A DNA stretch of 64,000 bases from Saccharum officinarum. Taxonomy: Eukaryota; Streptophyta; Magnoliopsida; Poales; Poaceae. The notes under the pieces are model-generated. The model worked only from the letters and a program-made list of their open reading frames with translations. It did no database searches and was not told the origin of the DNA. The stretch spans positions 7,229,451-7,293,450 of the forward strand of contig CM036209.1 of the NCBI GenBank assembly GCA_020631735.1, in the 5' to 3' direction. Made by a program: the position numbers and the translations under genes. Position 1 is the stretch's first letter; each line of letters opens with the position of its first letter. Positions 10,269 to 22,810 of the stretch are shown in pieces.

Positions 10269-11183
10269 TTATGCATCCATCCAGATACTAGGGTAATATT
10301 TCTTTAAATATTTTCCATTTAATGCTCTGGGAAATACAACTCCTTCGAGAGTTTCAAGAATATATGCATTACCAGGAACAAATTGATTTATCCGATATGG
10401 ACCTTCCCAATTAGGTGACCATTTGCTAAACTTAGAACTTTTAGTCCCAGTCGGTAAAATCAACTTCCAAACCAATTCTCCATCGACAAATTCCTTTACC
10501 TTCACCTTCTTGTCATACCATCTAGCTACTCTTTTCTTATTCTCCTCGATGCTAACCAAAGCTTTTAACCGATGACCTGCTACATCTTCCAACTCATCCT
10601 TCATAAGGATATCATAATCATCGGCTGTTAATTGATCTTGAGAGCGTATTCGGCTAGAACCAATTTTAATCTCCCAAGGTAAGACTGCATCGTGTCCATA
10701 CACCAACTGATAAGGTGTTACCTTGGTTGCACCATGACACGCCATACGATATGACCACAAAGCTTCATTTAATACTGTATGCCACTTCTTAGGATACTCT
10801 TTAATCTTGCGCTTAATGAGCTTGATAATTCTTTTATTAGATGCTTCAGCCTGACCATTAGCCTGGGCATAATACGGTGAAGAATTCAAAACTTTAATCC
10901 CCATTCCTATAGCAAACTCATCAAATTCACCCGATGTAAACATAGTGCCCTGATCGGTAGTGATGGTTTGAGGGATGCCAAATCGGTAAACAATATGCTC
11001 CTTCACAAAATCAATCATATTAGCCGATGTCACCTTTTTTAAAGGAATTGCTTCAACCCACTTTGTGAAATAATCGGTAGCAACCAGAATAAACTTATGC
11101 CCTTTACTCGATGGTGGATAAATCTGACCGATGAGATCAATAGCCCAACCCCAGAACGGCCAAGGCTTAATTATAGGGTTCAT
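10269..11183 (-). pseudogene. Integrase core and C-terminus, copy 1
   Basis: The rve-type integrase core has three catalytic acidic positions visible: D in WAIDLIGQ, D in ITTDQGTMF and E in NGQAEASNK. A C-terminal chromatin/DNA-binding region follows, ending YLKKYYPSIW. Integrase inserts the cDNA into the host genome. It is cut off from its zinc-binding N-terminus by an in-frame TAG near 11277 that replaces the Trp of the usual GYYWP context. The same stop is present in copy 2. This is one polyprotein segment, not a separate gene. Confidence 0.85.
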
Positions 11184-11273
11184 AGCCGATGCGGGTGCCC
11201 TTTGAATATTACCAAATTTCTGACATTCCTGACATCCTTTAAAATATTTAAAACAATCTTCAAGAATAGTCGG

Positions 11274-11726
11274 CTAATAATATCCATTTCTTCTGATCAT
11301 CCATTTCATCTTGAAGGCTGACTGATGAGCCCCACATACTCCTTCATGAATTTCACCCATCAAGCCTTTTGATTTCTCTATGCTAACACACCTGAATAAA
11401 ACTCCATCTATGGTACAGTAATACAATTCATCATTGAGGAGTACATACTTGGTAGCTTGGAACCTTATACGTCTTTCAACCTTTTTAGATGGATTCTTTA
11501 AATAATCAATAATTTCCTTCCTCCAGTCATCGGTATCAGCTGCTGATATTAATACTTCTTGAACAGGTTGATATCCTGAAGCATGCTGAGCCAATCGGTT
11601 AGCCTCTTCATTATGCATCCGAGAAATATGTTCCAGATGAAAACTCCTGAACCCTTTTAATAATCTCAAACACTTTTCATGATATGAAATTAGAATTTCA
11701 CTTCGGCATTCATAAATCTCAGTCAA
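11274..11726 (-). pseudogene. End of second RNase H plus integrase zinc-binding N-terminus, copy 1
   Basis: The first part continues the archaeal-type RNase H (HLEHISRMHNEEANRLA, with the late conserved Asp/Glu region). The second carries the HHCC-type integrase N-terminal zinc segment (IHEGVCGAHQSAFKMKW). The frame ends in the shared TAG. At its 5' border (about 11726), copy 1 has lost one base relative to copy 2, where the same place is an in-frame TAG. Confidence 0.75.
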
Positions 11727-12436
11727 CTATTTATAACTAATATATAATCACCAAAGATCTCAACAGCATCAGCATGTACTTCCTTGAGCAATTCTAACCC
11801 TTTTATCAGGGCTTGGTACTCAGCTTGATTGTTTATCGATGTAGCAACAATCGGCAATGAGAACTCATACTTCTTCCCCTGAGGGGAAATTAATACGATA
11901 CCAATGCCTGCCCCTTCATCACAAGTATACCCATCAAAGAAAAGTGTCCACGGTGCAATTTCCAGAGAATCCACCGTGTTGCAATGTTGAGTAACGAAAT
12001 CGGCCATAACCTGTCCTTTAACTGCCTTAGCCGATTCATAACATAGGTCAAATTCTGATAATGCTAAACTCCATTTACCAATCCTACCATTCAGTATCGG
12101 CATTGACAGCATATACTTGACCACGTCATCTTTGCATATGACAGTACATTCAGCCGATAGTAAATAATGTCTCAGCTTAATACAAGAAAAGTATAAACAT
12201 AGACAAAATTTCTCAATGGCCGAATACCTGGTTTCAGCATCTATTAACCGTCTGCTCAAATAATAGATAACACGCTCCTTTCCTTCAAATTCTTGAATAA
12301 GAGCTGAACCGATAACAGTATCTTCAGTTGATAAATACAATCTGAAAGGTTTTTCATGTTGGGGTGGAACTAACACTGGAGGATTTGTTAAATACCTCTT
12401 AATTTCATCTAAGGCTAACTGTTGTTCATCCCCCAT
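11723..12436 (-). pseudogene. RNase H and archaeal-type RNase H, copy 1
   Basis: The N-terminal part is the RNase H attached to gypsy reverse transcriptase (VIGSALIQEFEGKERVIYYLS, ETRYSAIEK). It is followed after a linker by a second, archaeal/plant-type RNase H starting WTLFFDGYTCDEGAGIGIV and containing NNQAEYQALIKGLELL. The dual RNase H is diagnostic for Tat/Ogre-type elements. A 1-base loss near 12436 separates it from the reverse transcriptase frame. Confidence 0.85.
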
Positions 12437-12461
12437 TTAAATTCCTGATCGGCTTTCAATT

Positions 12462-13270
12462 TTAATATGGACTAAAAGCCTTGATCTTACCCGACAAATT
12501 AGATATGAATCTTCTGATGAAATTAATCTTAGCGATCAAGGATTGTAATTCAGTTTTATCGGCAGGAGGAACAATCTTGTTGATTGCCTCAATAGATTTT
12601 TTACTAATTTCAATACCCCGCTGATGCACCATAAAACCCAAGAATTGTCCTGCCGATACACCAAATGCACATTTATTAGGATTCATCTTTAATCCATGTT
12701 TTCTTGTGCACTCCAATATCTTCTGTAGATCGGTTAGATGCTTTGTGATGTCTCCAGACTTAATCACTATGTCATCAATGTAGATTTCCACCAACGTGCC
12801 GATATATTCATGGAAAATAAAGTTCATAGCTCTTTGATAAGTAGCACCGGCATTTTTCAAACTAAATGTCATAACTATCCACTCAAATAATCCCACATGT
12901 CCTGGACATCTAAAAGCAGTCTTAGAAATATCTTCTTTAGCCATGAATATTTGATTATAACCTGCATTACCATTCATGAAACTGATAATCTGATGCCCTG
13001 CTGCAGCATCAATCAACAAATCAGCAATCGGCATTGGATAACCATCCATCAGTGTGGCCTTGTTGAGATTCCTGAAATCAATACAAACACGAAGTTTCTC
13101 ATTTTTCTTGTATACATGAACCACATTAGAAATCCACTCTGCATATCGACACTGCCGAATAAACTTGGCCTCAATTAATTTAGTTATTTCGGCCTTAATA
13201 TCAGGAAGTATATTAGGATTGCAGCGGCGTGCCGGCTGCTGATGTGCCGAAATCCAGATTTAATAGGCAA
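12462..13270 (-). pseudogene. Reverse transcriptase, copy 1
   Basis: Contains LRVCIDFRNLNKAT, the motif A position as FMNGNAGYNQI and motif C as YIDDIVIKS. Motif A has Asn where active enzymes have the catalytic Asp, which predicts a dead polymerase; the same change is in copy 2. Single-base losses near 12436-12471 and near 13250 break the frame in this copy only. Confidence 0.85.
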
Positions 13271-13500
13271 CCGATGTTCAACTATAGATCGGTCTAACCT
13301 AGGCATTTCAGTATAATCCCAAGCAAAACAATCTTTATATTCCTTTAACAAATCAACTAGTTGCTGTTTACACTTGGAATTTAACTTAGCGCTAATAAAA
13401 GTGGGCCTTGGCCCATCGCCTTCACCAATATCTACTTCTATTAAATCATCTGCCGATGTAAATCCTTGACCTAATTTTCCATCATCGGCAAATCTATCTA

Positions 13501-14553
13501 TTAAAACTCTTCTTCAGAACCGACTGCTTGGATCGGTAGAATTTCGTAATCGGCAACCTTGAGGAACTCTTTTTCCCAAGCTTCTCCTGATATGCACCTA
13601 GTTCGCTCATAAGTGTCTGATTCTGCCGATGCGATGATATAAGAAGAATCACCAGGAACAACTTCAATTTTGTCTCCAACCCATTGTATAAGACACTGAT
13701 GCATTGTAGAAGGAACACAACAATTAGCATGAATCCAATCCCTTCCTAAAAGCAGATTATATGCACCCTTGCCATTAATAACAAAGAAAGTTGTCGGTAA
13801 AGTTTTACTGCCGATGGTCAATTCAACACACACTGCCCCTTTAGCTGGTGATACATTGCCTTCAAAGTCCTTTAGCATCATATCAGTCTTAGTTAAGTCT
13901 TGATCTCCCTTATCAAGCTTCCGATACATCACATAAGACATAATATTAATTGCAGCTCCTCCATCAATAAGTATCTTAGATACAGGCTGCCCATCAACTC
14001 TGCCTTTTACAAACAAAGCCTTGAGGTGTTGTCTCTCATCATCGACAGACTTCTCAAAAATAGCCATCATTGGATCTAGTGTTAATTGAGCTATTTGGTC
14101 AGAGAAAAAAACTTCTTCTTCGCTATCAGATAGAGCTAAAAATTCCATCGGCAACATAAACACCATATTGACATCTGTCGATGGGCCTTTATTTTTGTGC
14201 CTTATCTGCCACTGCTGATTACCAGATTTCTCACTGGAGGGACTTCCTTCTTGGTAAAAGTCTTTTTGATGCTCTCGCTGCATTTTCCTCTTCTGTGTCT
14301 TTGTCAAACCCTCTGGACACCATTGAGGAAGTTTAGTTTTCCACACTGGCTGATAGGTCCTGGTTGTCTCCACACGACGTATATTTAGGATCCCTGTAAA
14401 ATATTTCTTCATCAGGAACTCTTGCATTTTCCATCTCTTCAAGTTCCTCTTGGTTTCTCGGAAAATATGCAACGTGTTTACCAAGCCTTTCATGTACACT
14501 GAGCCTGTCCCCCAGCCGATCATATACTGATGCTCTCCTTCTGATCGGCTCAT
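13501..14553 (-). pseudogene. Aspartic protease region, copy 1
   Basis: Retropepsin-like segment with ILIDGGAAINIMSY in place of the usual DTGA-type loop (an LIDGGA variant common in Tat elements) and a late YNLLLGRDWIH flap/hydrophobic motif. Upstream is a basic, Gln-rich linker. It ends in double stops at about 13501 before the reverse transcriptase region, whose frame is offset by one base in both copies. Confidence 0.8.
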
Positions 14554-15104
14554 TAATGGACAAACCTTGATTACCAGATTGAAATCTTCTTATAGGACGA
14601 TTAATTCCATAATAAACATTGCACTCTGGGCAATCTTCAACAGTAGGTAACTTAATACCTTCCTCCCAACAATGAATAAAAAACAGACAATTCCAATGAT
14701 CCTTATGCCGATTCCACTCTTCTTGACGTCTTTCCTCTTGCTGTTGTCGATATCGGTCTCTTCGCTGACGCCAGCCTTCCTGTTGTCTTTGTTGAGTAAT
14801 CATGATGCTAGATCGAGAGGCTTTCCAGAACTGCCACCTTCTGTCAATAGCCCTTGCCTTTTGCATCATCGGTAGTTATCCAATGTTGGGGATCTACTGA
14901 TGCATTCTTTTTAGCAGCTTCCGATGTCAACACCTTAATTTTACCTTCAGTATCCAACATATTTGCTAGAAAAGGATGTTGATCAATTTTCATCGTCTTT
15001 TGAATCTTGGAATTGCCAAATTTTATTCTCCTAGACTCAATAGCTAACTGTAATTGTTGTCTAAATACTTTGCACTCATTTATACTGTGTGAAGTTGCAT
15101 TATG
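14333..15104 (-). pseudogene. gag-protease linker with zinc-knuckle-like region, copy 1
   Basis: Downstream of gag, the phase carrying HNATSHSINECKVF supplies the His and Cys of a knuckle whose first Cys ends the gag frame (LYCK). It continues into an Arg/Gln-rich segment (RQQQEERRQEEWNRHKD) and a second Cys pair (DCPEC). An in-frame TGA follows LYCK where related elements have Trp. Confidence 0.65.
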
Positions 15105-17157
15105 TCATTTGCAATACAACATATGCTTCAACTCTTCTGCCGATGGGATCACATGATTAGGTGACAACTTAATCTGGCCCTCCTGAAGCAAAAGATCAAA
15201 TATCTTATTGGCTTTGGTGACGTCGAAAGTAAACTTCTCTGGCTCTTTGTGACCAAAGGGACAAGATATCGGCTTTTTATTCTTAACCCACTCAGCCAAA
15301 CCGATAACTGGTTCTTCATCCGAATCAGAATCTTCTACTTCTTTGACAAATAAAACTTTCTTATTCCAATTCCTTTTAGGTTCAAAAACCCTAGTGTCCT
15401 GATCAGAAATTCTTTGCACTAGATGACTTAGGCTTTCGAACTCCTGAGAAGCATATCTGTCCTTAAGGTGTGGCAACAATCCCTGAAAGGCCAAATCGGC
15501 AAGCTGCCGATCATCCAACACTAGGCTATAACATTTGTTCTCTACATCTCGTAGCCTTTGCACAAAGCCTTCTACCGATTCATCATTGCGCTGTTTCATC
15601 TTTACCAAATCGGTAAGCTTCTTTTCATGAACTCCAGCAAAGAAATACTTATAAAATTGCTTTTCCAGATCAGCCCAAGTAATAATAGAATTTGGCGGTA
15701 GTGAGATAAACCATGTAAATGCTGATCCAGATAGAGATGATGAAAACAAACGAACTCTCAATTCATCTCTACAAGCTGCCTCTCCACATTGAATAATAAA
15801 ACGATTAACATGCTCCATGGTTGATGTATCGTCCTGCCCAGAAAACTTAGTGAAATTCGGCACCTTGTAACGATTTGAGAGAGAAATTAAATCATATGCC
15901 GGAGGATACGGAGTCCGATAAGAATAGGTATTAACTTTGGGCTTGATCCCAAACTTATCCTTCATAATTTCTGCTATTTTATCGGCCCAAAAAGCATCAA
16001 CATCTTGTTGACGACATGGTTGAATCTTCACTGGAGGTACTTGCTGATACCCTTCTGCATACCTTTGTGGCCACGATCTCCAGCAATTGGCATATTTGTC
16101 ACTATTGTGGTCCATTAACCTGCTGAAAAGGGTTCGATTGAGCTGCCGATGCTTGATTCTGAAAACCAGCATGCATGTGACCTTGATGAACACCTATGGC
16201 TTGCTGATTTGGCTGAACTGAATGTTGAGTGGGAAACTGCCCAGGCCAATTATTAGCGTTCATCGGTATAAAATTTGCCGATGGTTGATAACTTGTTGGC
16301 ATTGCCGGATAATTACAACTAACTTGAGGTAAAACCTGGACTCCAGGTTGACTTACGATTGGAGCCTTCTGTTGCATCGGTAACAAATTTGCCGATGGAC
16401 TTGAACTAGATGTTTGACCCAAAGACACTGGAAAACCTTTAGAGTTGGTTGTACAGTAGTTGCTGTAGTATATTGGGGTACTTGAGCTATCGGTGAACCG
16501 GCCGATAGCATAGGAGCTTTTCCCGTTGCATCAAACACTTGAGGTGATCCATGGTTAAAAACAGATGGCTCTGGAGCATACCATATCCCCACCAATTAGC
16601 AGGAGTCTGATTATTCTGTGGTACAGACCTGATAAAGCCGATGCTGATAGATCTGTATTAAGCTGAACTCGTCCTGATAATGCTGAATCCGGACGCATCG
16701 GTGTAGACTGTACGTTAGATAAACCTGCTGATACTGGAAGAGAAGAAATCTCTATACCCGCAACGGCCGGGGAGCCGATGGAGCAATAGCAGATGCTGAT
16801 TCTGGTTGATGATAAGCAGGCCCAACGTAACGAGGTGACTTGCCCTTCTTTGAAAGTTCGAATCACAGCATTATGAACAGTATTGGACAGCACATTGGAA
16901 TGATTAATTAAAGCATGATTCACTGCAGAATTAACCATCTCTTGAAGTTTACCCGGATTAGAATCAAAGGTAACTTGCCGAGGCAACGGCAAGTCTTGCT
17001 TCTGGATGACTTGTCCACTTTTGTTCAAACTGAATGACTTCAAGCAGAGCTGTCTGTATTCTTCTATAGCCCTCTCCATAGCCTGCTTCTGATCGTCCTT
17101 AAGATCTTCTTCTGTTACCGCGATGATGTTCCCCGCATCGATCTCAGGATTAAGCAT
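15105..17157 (-). pseudogene. gag, copy 1, several frameshifts
   Basis: Same protein as the 687-residue gag of copy 2 (24417-26480) but split into at least four overlapping frames by single-base losses between about 16070 and 16840. The retrotransposon gag domain (FTKFSGQDD.., LSGSAFTWF, FVQRLRDVENKCYSL) is intact in the 3' part (15105-16070). The deletions are densest towards the contig end at 17785, which suggests sequencing error as well as decay. Confidence 0.8.
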
Positions 17158-17195
17158 CTTGACTAGATCTGTCCCACCGGGCGTGCCAAAAGATG

Positions 17196-17785
17196 TGTTG
17201 ATGCAAAAGTAGATCTACAAACACAAATGGCTAATACCCGAAATCGATATCCAAAGCTGCCAGTCGATTGACCTGTTAATCGACAAGGATGAAGATACGA
17301 GCACTTTGTCCTGACAACAGCGATACGCCGGAAGTCACGGCCAAGAGGTACTCACGCGGAACTCGGATCGCCGAAGATTGCACTGGAGCAATGCAACTCG
17401 CCGAATCGATGAACTCGTAAAAAAGAAAAATATGCAAATTGACTAGTCGTCAAGTAGATGTAAATAAAGATAAAAAAGCTTTTTTGATGTATTGATATCT
17501 CCTTTTTACATTGCCCTTCACCCTATATTTATATCCTGATCTACAGAAACGAACCAAATACGACTAGGACACTAAATCCAAATCTATGGAAACACATGAC
17601 TTTGATACAACTCAGACTCTAATAAACGTATATAAGGAAATTAACTCCTATCTTATTCCATAGTCCGCCTCAGTCACGATGGTATTCTCATCGACTCCTT
17701 CTTATCGGCACAAATCCCTGTTCCATCGCACAATCCCTTTCCATCGCAGCAGCCTTCAAATCCTTCCATCGGTACATCCCCTGTT
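17196..17785 (-). repeat. Middle LTR, truncated by the sequence gap
   Basis: Homologous to the first 590 bp of both other LTRs, starting TGTTGATGCAAAAG. Many single-base losses compared with them. It carries the extra catcg(g)ca unit found in the right LTR but not the left one. It stops at the N run. Confidence 0.85.
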
Positions 17786-17885
17786 NNNNNNNNNNNNNNN
17801 NNNNNNNNNNNNNNNNNNNNNNNNNNNNNNNNNNNNNNNNNNNNNNNNNNNNNNNNNNNNNNNNNNNNNNNNNNNNNNNNNNNNN
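17786..17885. other. Assembly gap (100 N)
   Basis: Exactly 100 unknown bases, a conventional placeholder. If the tandem model holds, the true gap should contain about 0.2 kb of LTR and about 2.2 kb of internal sequence, including most of exon 1 of the second PMD gene. Confidence 0.95.
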
Positions 17886-19507
17886 ATGCAGTAAGTTCCT
17901 TTTTAACTTTTGTCTCTCTCCTTCCTTTTATATGTATATTGGTAACTAATCTTCCCTGAAACAGGCCGATGATCCAGTTTCATCAATAAGCAAAAGTGGA
18001 AGACCCTTCAACCTCCACCTATTTCTCCAGTCTCAATAATTGGCTACAACGCCCCTACCTTAGAGGCCTTAACCTCCAGAGGACTCGCGCCAAAACTATC
18101 ACCTCAGACCAAGACTAGCAACATCCAGGGCCACTCCAATGGCTGCTGCTTCAAGCCTAATCAAGTTTTTAAGGTAATAACCTTGCTTACTTTGTTTTTC
18201 TGTCGATGCACACTATATTAACATATAACTATCAGGATGTGAGAGCTGCAGCTGGATCGTCATCAGCAACTCTTCCAATATCAAGCACCACGACCTCTAC
18301 TCCTCCTTCAGAGGTATTCTCTATTTTTACATTTTTCTGTTAAATATCCAATCTTATACTCGTTTTTGCAGCAACAAACGGGCACATCGGCAAGCACACC
18401 AAGCATGCAAGCTCCCCAATCAACACATGTCGATGCCCCCCAGCCAATTGTCGCTGAGGCCAAACAAAGCGCAAAGCTTTAACCGATGCTGAAGCTCAAC
18501 AAAAGCGACAGAAATCTACACCAGCCCTTCATCCGCTCTAACACCTGTCAATCGACCCACTGATATAATTGAACAAGCTGCTTCTTCTGTACAAGATACA
18601 CCATCAGCCATTATACCCCAAGGGCCGACTACTGATGAGGTCGTAGAAGACATTCCATCGGCATCCTCTGTCGATCCTTCGCATGATCTTTTTCAAGCCG
18701 CTCCCTCAAGCCAGGCTCAAGAAATTGCCCTGAAGCAGGTAAACCGATTAACTGTTTGGTTTATAATATCCCCAGACACCACAAATAGGATTCCTAACTC
18801 TCTTTATTTCACAGGAACAAGATTCTCTCGATAGCTTATTTTCTTTTGCTATCGACGTCTCCGATGATGACGGAGAAGAGGCGAGTTCTTCCCTGGAATT
18901 GGGAACAATATCGGCAGATACCTATGGCAAACTAGAAGTTCTCCTGAATCTGCTGCAACAAGATACTGCTCAACTGGTGATCGATTCAGACCCTGCAAGG
19001 ACCATCTTCAAAACAATCCGTGGCCAAGTCCCTGTCGATGTTGAAGAAATCATCTTCCCAGCAGTCCATCTGGAGAGCAGACAACTTCAATATCAAAAGG
19101 CTGTTCATCGTATTGCCGACAGAGCAGCTCAGGCTCAACTTAAGGAAGAAATGCTGCAGCTGAAGCAAACTGCCGATGAGAAGCACAAAAGCATCAGCAA
19201 CTTGCAAGCCTCCGGTGCTGATCTTAAACAGAAAATCTTAGACCTATCGGCAAAAAGGGCAGCTCTGCTAGCCGAACTGGAAAAGGTTGAAACAGCCCTG
19301 ACTCAAGCCAAGCAAGAAGAAGACCAGCTTCCTGACGCTATCAAGGTCCTTCAGCAAGAACGAGACGTCCAAGCTCGCAAGGCCTTGGTTCTCAAGAAGA
19401 AACTCAAGCCTGTGGAAGGAAGTGACGATGAAGATGCCAAGGAATTAAAAGAAACCGATGAAATTCGCCTGCGTGCGATATTGGCTATCCAAGCTTTGTT
19501 AAATTAG
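17886..19507 (+). pseudogene. PMD/coiled-coil gene, copy 2, 5' part lost in gap
   Basis: The last 5 bases of exon 1 (17886-17890), then exons 17965-18173, 18236-18313, 18372-18738 and 18815-19507, with the same GT..AG introns as copy 1. The stop codon of copy 1 exon 2 is TCA (Ser) here and exon 3 is a full 78 bases, so copy 2 shows the ancestral frame for those exons. Exons 2 and 4 have lost a few single bases close to the contig edge. Exon 5 is 231 codons including the stop, with the coiled coil intact. Confidence 0.75.
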
Positions 19508-19574
19508 CGCATCGGCAATGATTGATACTTTGTTTTGACTCTAGCCGATAGGATTGTTATCGGCAATTACTCTT

Positions 19575-20489
19575 TTATGCATCCATCCAGATACTAGGGT
19601 AATATTTCTTTAAATATTTTCCATTTAATGCTCTGGGAAATACAACTCCTTCGAGAGTTTCAAGAATATATGCATTACCAGGAACAAATTGATTTATCCG
19701 ATATGGACCTTCCCAATTAGGTGACCATTTGCCAAACTTAGAACTTTTAGTCCCAATCGGTAAAATCAACTTCCAAACCAATTCTCCATCGACAAATTCC
19801 TTTACCTTCACCTTCTTGTCATACCATCTAGCTACTCTTTTCTTATTCTCCTCGATGCTAACTAAAGCTTTTAACCGATGACCTGCTACATCTTCCAACT
19901 CATCCTTCATAAGGATATCATAATCATCGGCTGTTAATTGATCTTGAGAGCGTATTCGGCTAGAACCAATTTTAATCTCCCAAGGTAAGACTGCATCGTG
20001 TCCATACACCAACTGATAAGGTGTTACCTTGGTTGCACCATGACACGCCATACGATATGACCACAAAGCTTCATTTAATACTGTATGCCACTTCTTAGGA
20101 TATTCTTTAATCTTGCGCTTAATGAGCTTGATAATTCTTTTATTAGATGCTTCAGCCTGACCATTAGCCTGGGCATAATACGGTGAAGAATTCAAAACTT
20201 TAATCCCCATTCCTATAGCAAACTCATCAAATTCACCCGATGTAAACATAGTGCCCTGATCGGTAGTGATGGTTTGAGGGATGCCAAATCGGTAAACAAT
20301 ATGCTCCTTCACAAAATCAATCATATTAGCCGATGTCACCTTTTTTAAAGGAATTGCTTCAACCCACTTTGTGAAATAATCGGTAGCAACCAGAATAAAC
20401 TTATGCCCTTTACTCGATGGTGGATAAATCTGACCGATGAGATCAATAGCCCAACCCCAGAACGGCCAAGGCTTAATTATAGGGTTCAT
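19575..20489 (-). pseudogene. Integrase core and C-terminus, copy 2
   Basis: Same 304-residue frame as copy 1, with two amino-acid differences near the C-terminal region (Thr/Ile and Ser/Gly) and two silent changes. The D, D, E catalytic positions are present. It is separated from its N-terminal zinc domain by the shared TAG at about 20583. Confidence 0.85.
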
Positions 20490-20579
20490 AGCCGATGCGG
20501 GTGCCCTTTGAATATTACCAAATTTCTGACATTCCTGACATCCTTTAAAATATTTAAAACAATCTTCAAGAATAGTCGG

Positions 20580-21032
20580 CTAATAATATCCATTTCTTCT
20601 GATCATCCATTTCATCTTGAAGGCTGACTGATGAGCCCCACATACTCCTTCATGAATTTCACCCATCAAGCCTTTTGATTTCTCTATGCTAACACTCCTG
20701 AATAAAACTCCATCTATGGTACAGTAATACAATTCATCATTGAGGAGTACATACTTGGTAGCTTGGAACCTTATACGTCTTTCAACCTTTTTAGATGGAT
20801 TCTTTAAATAATCAATAATTTCCTTCCTCCAGTCATCGGTATCAGCTGCTGATATTAATACTTCTTGAACAGGTTGATATCCTGAAGCATGCTGAGCCAA
20901 TCGGTTAGCCTCTTCATTATGCATCCGAGAAATATGTTCCAGATGAAAACTCCTGAACCCTTTTAATAATCTCAAACACTTTTCATGATATGAAATTAGA
21001 ATTTCACTTCGGCATTCATAAATCTCAGTCAA
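20580..21032 (-). pseudogene. RNase H tail and integrase zinc-binding domain, copy 2
   Basis: Equivalent to 11274-11726, with one amino-acid difference (Arg in place of the second Cys in an FRSVS/FRCVS context). Bounded by TAG stops on both sides. The upstream TAG follows VIN, where related elements have Gln before LT. Confidence 0.75.
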
Positions 21033-22661
21033 CTAATTTATAACTAATATATAATCACCAAAGATCTCAACAGCATCAGCATGTACTTCCTTGAGCAATT
21101 CTAACCCTTTTATCAGGGCTTGGTACTCAGCTTGATTGTTTATCGATGTAGCAACAATCGGCAATGAGAACTCATACTTCTTCCCCTGAGGGGAAATTAA
21201 TACGATACCAATGCCTGCCCCTTCATCACAAGTATACCCATCAAAGAAAAGTGTCCACGGTGCAATTTCCAGAGAATCCACCGTGTTGCAATGTTGAGTA
21301 ACGAAATCGGCCATAACCTGTCCTTTAACTGCCTTAGCCGATTCATAACATAGGTCAAATTCTGATAATGCTAAACTCCATTTACCAATCCTACCATTCA
21401 GTATCGGCATTGACAGCATATACTTGACCACGTCATCTTTGCATATGACAGTACATTCAGCCGATAGTAAATAATGTCTCAGCTTAATACAAGAAAAGTA
21501 TAAACATATACAAAATTTCTCAATGGCCGAATACCTGGTTTCAGCATCTATTAACCGTCTGCTCAAATAATAGATAACACGCTCCTTTCCTTCAAATTCT
21601 TGAATAAGAGCTGAACCGATAACAGTATCTTCAGTTGATAAATACAATCTGAAAGGTTTTTCATGTTGGGGTGGAACTAACACTGGAGGATTTGTTAAAT
21701 ACCTCTTAATTTCATCTAAGGCTAACTGTTGTTCATCCCCCCATTTAAATTCCTGATCGGCTTTCAATTTTAATATTGGACTAAAAGCCTTGATCTTACC
21801 CGACAAATTAGATATGAATCTTCTGATGAAATTAATCTTAGCGATCAAGGATTGTAATTCAGTTTTATCGGCAGGAGGAACAATCTTGTTGATTGCCTCA
21901 ATAGATTTTTTACTAATTTCAATACCCCGCTGATGCACCATAAAACCCAAGAATTGTCCTGCCGATACACCAAATGCACATTTATTAGGATTCATCTTTA
22001 ATCCATGTTTTCTTGTGCACTCCAATATCTTCTGTAGATCGGTTAGATGCTTTGTGATGTCTCCAGACTTAATCACTATGTCATCAATGTAGATTTCCAC
22101 CAACGTGCCGATATATTCATGGAAAATAAAGTTCATAGCTCTTTGATAAGTAGCACCGGCATTTTTCAAACTAAATGTCATAACTATCCACTCAAATAAT
22201 CCCACATGTCCTGAACATCTAAAAGCAGTCTTAGAAATATCTTCTTTAGCCATGAATATTTGATTATAACCTGCATTACCATTCATGAAACTGATAATCT
22301 GATGCCCTGCTGCAGCATCAATCAACAAATCAGCAATCGGCATTGGATAACCATCCATCAGTGTGGCCTTGTTGAGATTCCTGAAATCAATACAAACACG
22401 AAGTTTCTCATTTTTCTTGTATACATGAACCACATTAGAAATCCACTCTGCATATCGACACTGCCGAATAAACTTGGCCTCAATTAATTTAGTTATTTCG
22501 GCCTTAATATCAGGAAGTATATTAGGATTGCAGCGGTGTGCCGGCTGCTGATGTGCCCGAAATCCAGATTTAATAGGCAACCGATGTTCAACTATAGATC
22601 GGTCTAACCTAGGCATTTCAGTATAATCCCAAGCAAAACAATCTTTATATTCCTTTAACAA
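21033..22661 (-). pseudogene. Reverse transcriptase plus two RNase H domains, copy 2 (542 codons open)
   Basis: One open stretch. Reverse transcriptase spans roughly residues 60-250 (LRVCIDFRNLN, FMNGNAGYNQI, YIDDIVIKS), the attached RNase H roughly 305-420, and the archaeal-type RNase H roughly 465-542 (WTLFFDGYTCDEG). The catalytic Asp of motif A is Asn, so polymerase activity should be lost although the frame is open. It ends in a TAG inside the second RNase H. This copy shows which frame breaks of copy 1 are private. Confidence 0.9.
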
Positions 22662-22810
22662 ATCAACTAGTTGCTGTTTACACTTGGAATTTAACTTAGC
22701 GCTAATAAAAGTGGGCCTTGGCCCATCGCCTTCACCAATATCTACTTCTATTAAATCATCTGCCGATGTAAATCCTTGACCTAATTTTCCATCATCGGCA
22801 AATCTATCTA

